Assembly (NCBI GenBank): GCA_017590115.1
Contig: JAGGNK010008892.1
Span: 4,347,383-4,411,382, forward strand
DNA: 64,000 bases
Direction of reading: 5' to 3'
Source of the DNA: Montifringilla adamsi
Taxonomy: Eukaryota > Chordata > Aves > Passeriformes > Passeridae
This document shows positions 61,601 to 64,000 of this stretch, in pieces. Position numbers and translations under genes: made by a program. The notes below the pieces were generated by a model. It was not told the DNA's origin. It did not search any database and saw only the letters and a program-made list of their open reading frames with translations. The stretch's first letter is position 1. Each line of letters starts with the position of its first letter.

Positions 61601-64000
61601 GCTCTACACTGTCATTTTTATTGGTGCTGCTTTTCAGAACATACTTTTAAAACATTGCAAGGTGTCAGATGTCAGTGAACTGTGTGAGCTCCCCACTGCC
61701 TCAGAGGGAGTTGCTCCAGCCTTCCAAGTCTGAATCAAGGCAGTTGATTTATAGCAGTAAATTGCACAACCTTGCATCCTGCTAGGATAACACTGCCCTT
61801 AAATCTGTTCTAACCACTGAGCAGAGAGCTGGTTAACTCTTCAAAATCTGTTGTGCAGAGAGAATTTGTCTACAAAACAGCAGATTAGAGGGAAATTAAG
61901 CAGCCTGGTCTGGTTGACAGACCAGCAAGTGGCAAAGGGATGACTCCTGGATCCTGTGCTTCTTCAGTTGCTGTCTCCTGACCTGACACTGAGTGAGAGG
62001 GATAACTGGCCTGTTCACCTCAGGGTGCAAAGCTGAACAAAAGCAGTAGAAAAACAGCTGCTTCTGAGTAGAGGACTCCGGGGTGAGTGTAGAACTGATT
62101 TAGTATATTGCTGAGGGGCTCCTAACTCCAGCTGGCTTCACAAGTCTTTGGTAGTTTGTGTAAATTCACAGACTGAGGACAAATGCAGTCTGCTCTGGGG
62201 CTGCTTTGTTTGAAGGGGGCTGCTTAACCTCATCAACTTCTCCAGAGGCAGTGGAGAAAGAGGTCTTTTTTAAGGGTCCTTTTTGATGGTATCTTCTGGC
62301 AACGTTGTTCTGTAACACGAGGCAGTGTGTTTATTTCCATGCTCTGCCAGCCCCTGATGCCAGTGCCACCTGTTTTTCTTCCCACTGCACAGCTGTGCCT
62401 TTGTGTACAATTTCTGAAATGCGTTTTTATGACATCTGTGTTTGAGCTCCCTTGGGATCCATCACTTGCAGTCCTTTCTCACTGGGCACTCTCTCCCTTC
62501 GCAGAATCAGTGCTATAAATATAGCTCACTTAAATCACTACTCACTGAAAGAACAGAAAAGATTAATGAGTAAAATTTTGCCTTGGTGGAAACGAAATAC
62601 TTGCTATTGTGATTTCATCCAGTAGAACTGAGTGGAGATTTCTTTCCTTTACAGTTGAGTCAAAGTGACATAAAAATGAGAGCAAGGTATGCACAAATGT
62701 TCTGCAAGTATTAGACCTGTACTCAAACATTTGTTTTGTTCTTGGACTTGAACTCCTTGTGGTGGATGGCTCAGGGAATGATTCTGTGGGAAATGTGCTG
62801 TAGTCACCATTATGAAATCCAGCAATTGCCAATGGAGTGAGCTTACCTGTTCATGGATATGAAACCTTTTTCCCCAAGAAGAGCTATGAGGATTTGAGGA
62901 TTGCTGCTCCTCTAGAAGCCACCTGTACTCACTCAGGATATACACAAATTCAGCTTAAAGCAGTGTTGTATGGGTGTTTTCTAGAGGTGTATAAATACCC
63001 TGTACATGTGTGGTTGCCATTACTCTGGACACTGCAGCACGTACTGTGATATCTGTAAAAATCCTCCAGTTCAGGCCACAGTAAGTGGCTGAGCACTATG
63101 GTATCCTAGCAGGTAATTATTGGAAAAGTATGGCTTCTTGAAGATGGTCAGCATGTCTGTTTAGGTAATGTAGTTTGCAAAATCATGTAGGATTTATTCA
63201 GATTTTTTAAATCAGAAGACAAAAATGTAATTATATTAACAAATAGAAACTAGAATATTGCAGCCATGAGGGCGTGTTCTTTCCCCATGGTTTGAGAGTG
63301 CAAGGAGGAGCAGGGTAACCTGATGTAAGAGCAGAGGTTGTTTCTGCAAGCAGGCTGGCTGAATTTCACAGTGACTGTGCTGGCCTTGAGATTAAAGAAC
63401 TTCTGAGGGCTGCCTTTGAGATAAGGTGGCATCTAAAATTCCCTCTCACTGCAACACCCTAGGTGTTCACTGAGTTTAATGTAGAAGGAATGCAGCAACA
63501 GTCAGGCTCACATTTTAACTGCTGGAGGGGAGAGTATTATTTCAGTGTAATTTTTTGGCCACTACCAAAATAGTAGACAGTTTTACACCTTATGGTCATT
63601 CAGACTTGTTTTGTTATCACATCTTTGAAGAACCAGTCTGCCTGCTACATTTCCTGTTTCCTCATTATGAACAGGCCAAAAGGTGAAATAAAATGTATTT
63701 CAGCCCCAGACGTGGCATAAATGAGAGAGACTTCTGACAAAGAGCCCTAATTATTAACTGACTACTTGAACTTAAAAATGCTTAAAATACAGGTCATGGC
63801 CAGTTTTTGTTCAAGTAAACTGATACTTGTAACTAGTTTACGACAATGTTAACAATGTAGGTGGCTGTTATATAGCTGGCCATCTCTACAAGCCTGTTCT
63901 TCCGCTCCTGACACAGTCCTTTAATTATACTTGGAAGTGGCCTAAGTTCACAAGGAGAGAGCTGGAGGCATTTGCCTTGAGTACAGCTCCCAGCAGCTCT
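55106..64000 (+). other. NRXN3 intron, no recognised gene, to right edge
   Basis: AT-rich non-coding sequence with (T)28 at 55614-55641 and (T)16 at 57815-57830, and a pyrimidine-rich stretch near 57295-57355. No LNS6 exon, beta-neurexin first exon, CpG island or RNA gene is visible, so the intron probably continues past the window. Confidence 0.55.
55614..55641. repeat. (T)28 homopolymer
   Basis: Uninterrupted run of 28 T between GTCTGA and GCTTTAGG. Confidence 0.95.

Overview
The window looks like AT-rich, gene-poor vertebrate nuclear DNA, most likely from a bird. Two things support this. The repeats that can be recognised are CR1 (chicken repeat 1) LINE fragments, the dominant interspersed repeat of birds, with the typical 3' tail ending near ATTCTATGAT. 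The one clear coding exon is a vertebrate neurexin exon. No operons, rRNA, tRNA, CRISPR array or CpG island are visible. Frequent A/C-rich patches made of AAAC and AACC units suggest a songbird-like genome, but this is only an impression.

The only gene found is one internal exon at 15675-15794 on the + strand. It encodes the third EGF-like repeat (EGF-C) of an alpha-neurexin, best matching NRXN3. It has a good polypyrimidine tract and AG acceptor, a consensus GTAAGT donor, six cysteines and a symmetric 120-nt length. Everything before it (1-15674) is read as the upstream intron and everything after it (15795-64000) as the downstream intron. In neurexin genes the internal beta promoter and the beta-specific first exon lie between EGF-C and LNS6. 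No such exon was recognised here, so that promoter probably lies beyond the right edge.

The introns hold: a possible 5' (ORF1-region) CR1 remnant at about 7775-8150; a short CR1 3' tail at 9815-9873; an inverted CR1 pair at 44695-45005; a larger inverted CR1 pair at 53956-55105; two possible ancient SINE/LINE tails (about 21512-21605 and 46775-46905); many long A or T runs, the longest (T)53 at 7113-7165; and several A/C-rich low-complexity patches. Open frames of 60-224 codons occur on both strands, but none has a recognisable domain. The longest, on the minus strand at 54518-55192, is largely antisense to a decayed CR1 reverse-transcriptase segment.

I do not see a new biological system here. 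The items most worth a second look are the two CR1 pairs with the same inverted arrangement, the 5' CR1 piece with no 3' end, an open cryptic-exon candidate at 17408-17667, and a poly(A) run with an upstream AATAAA that could be a retrocopy. Repeat calls and the paralog assignment rest on remembered family consensus and need alignment to confirm.
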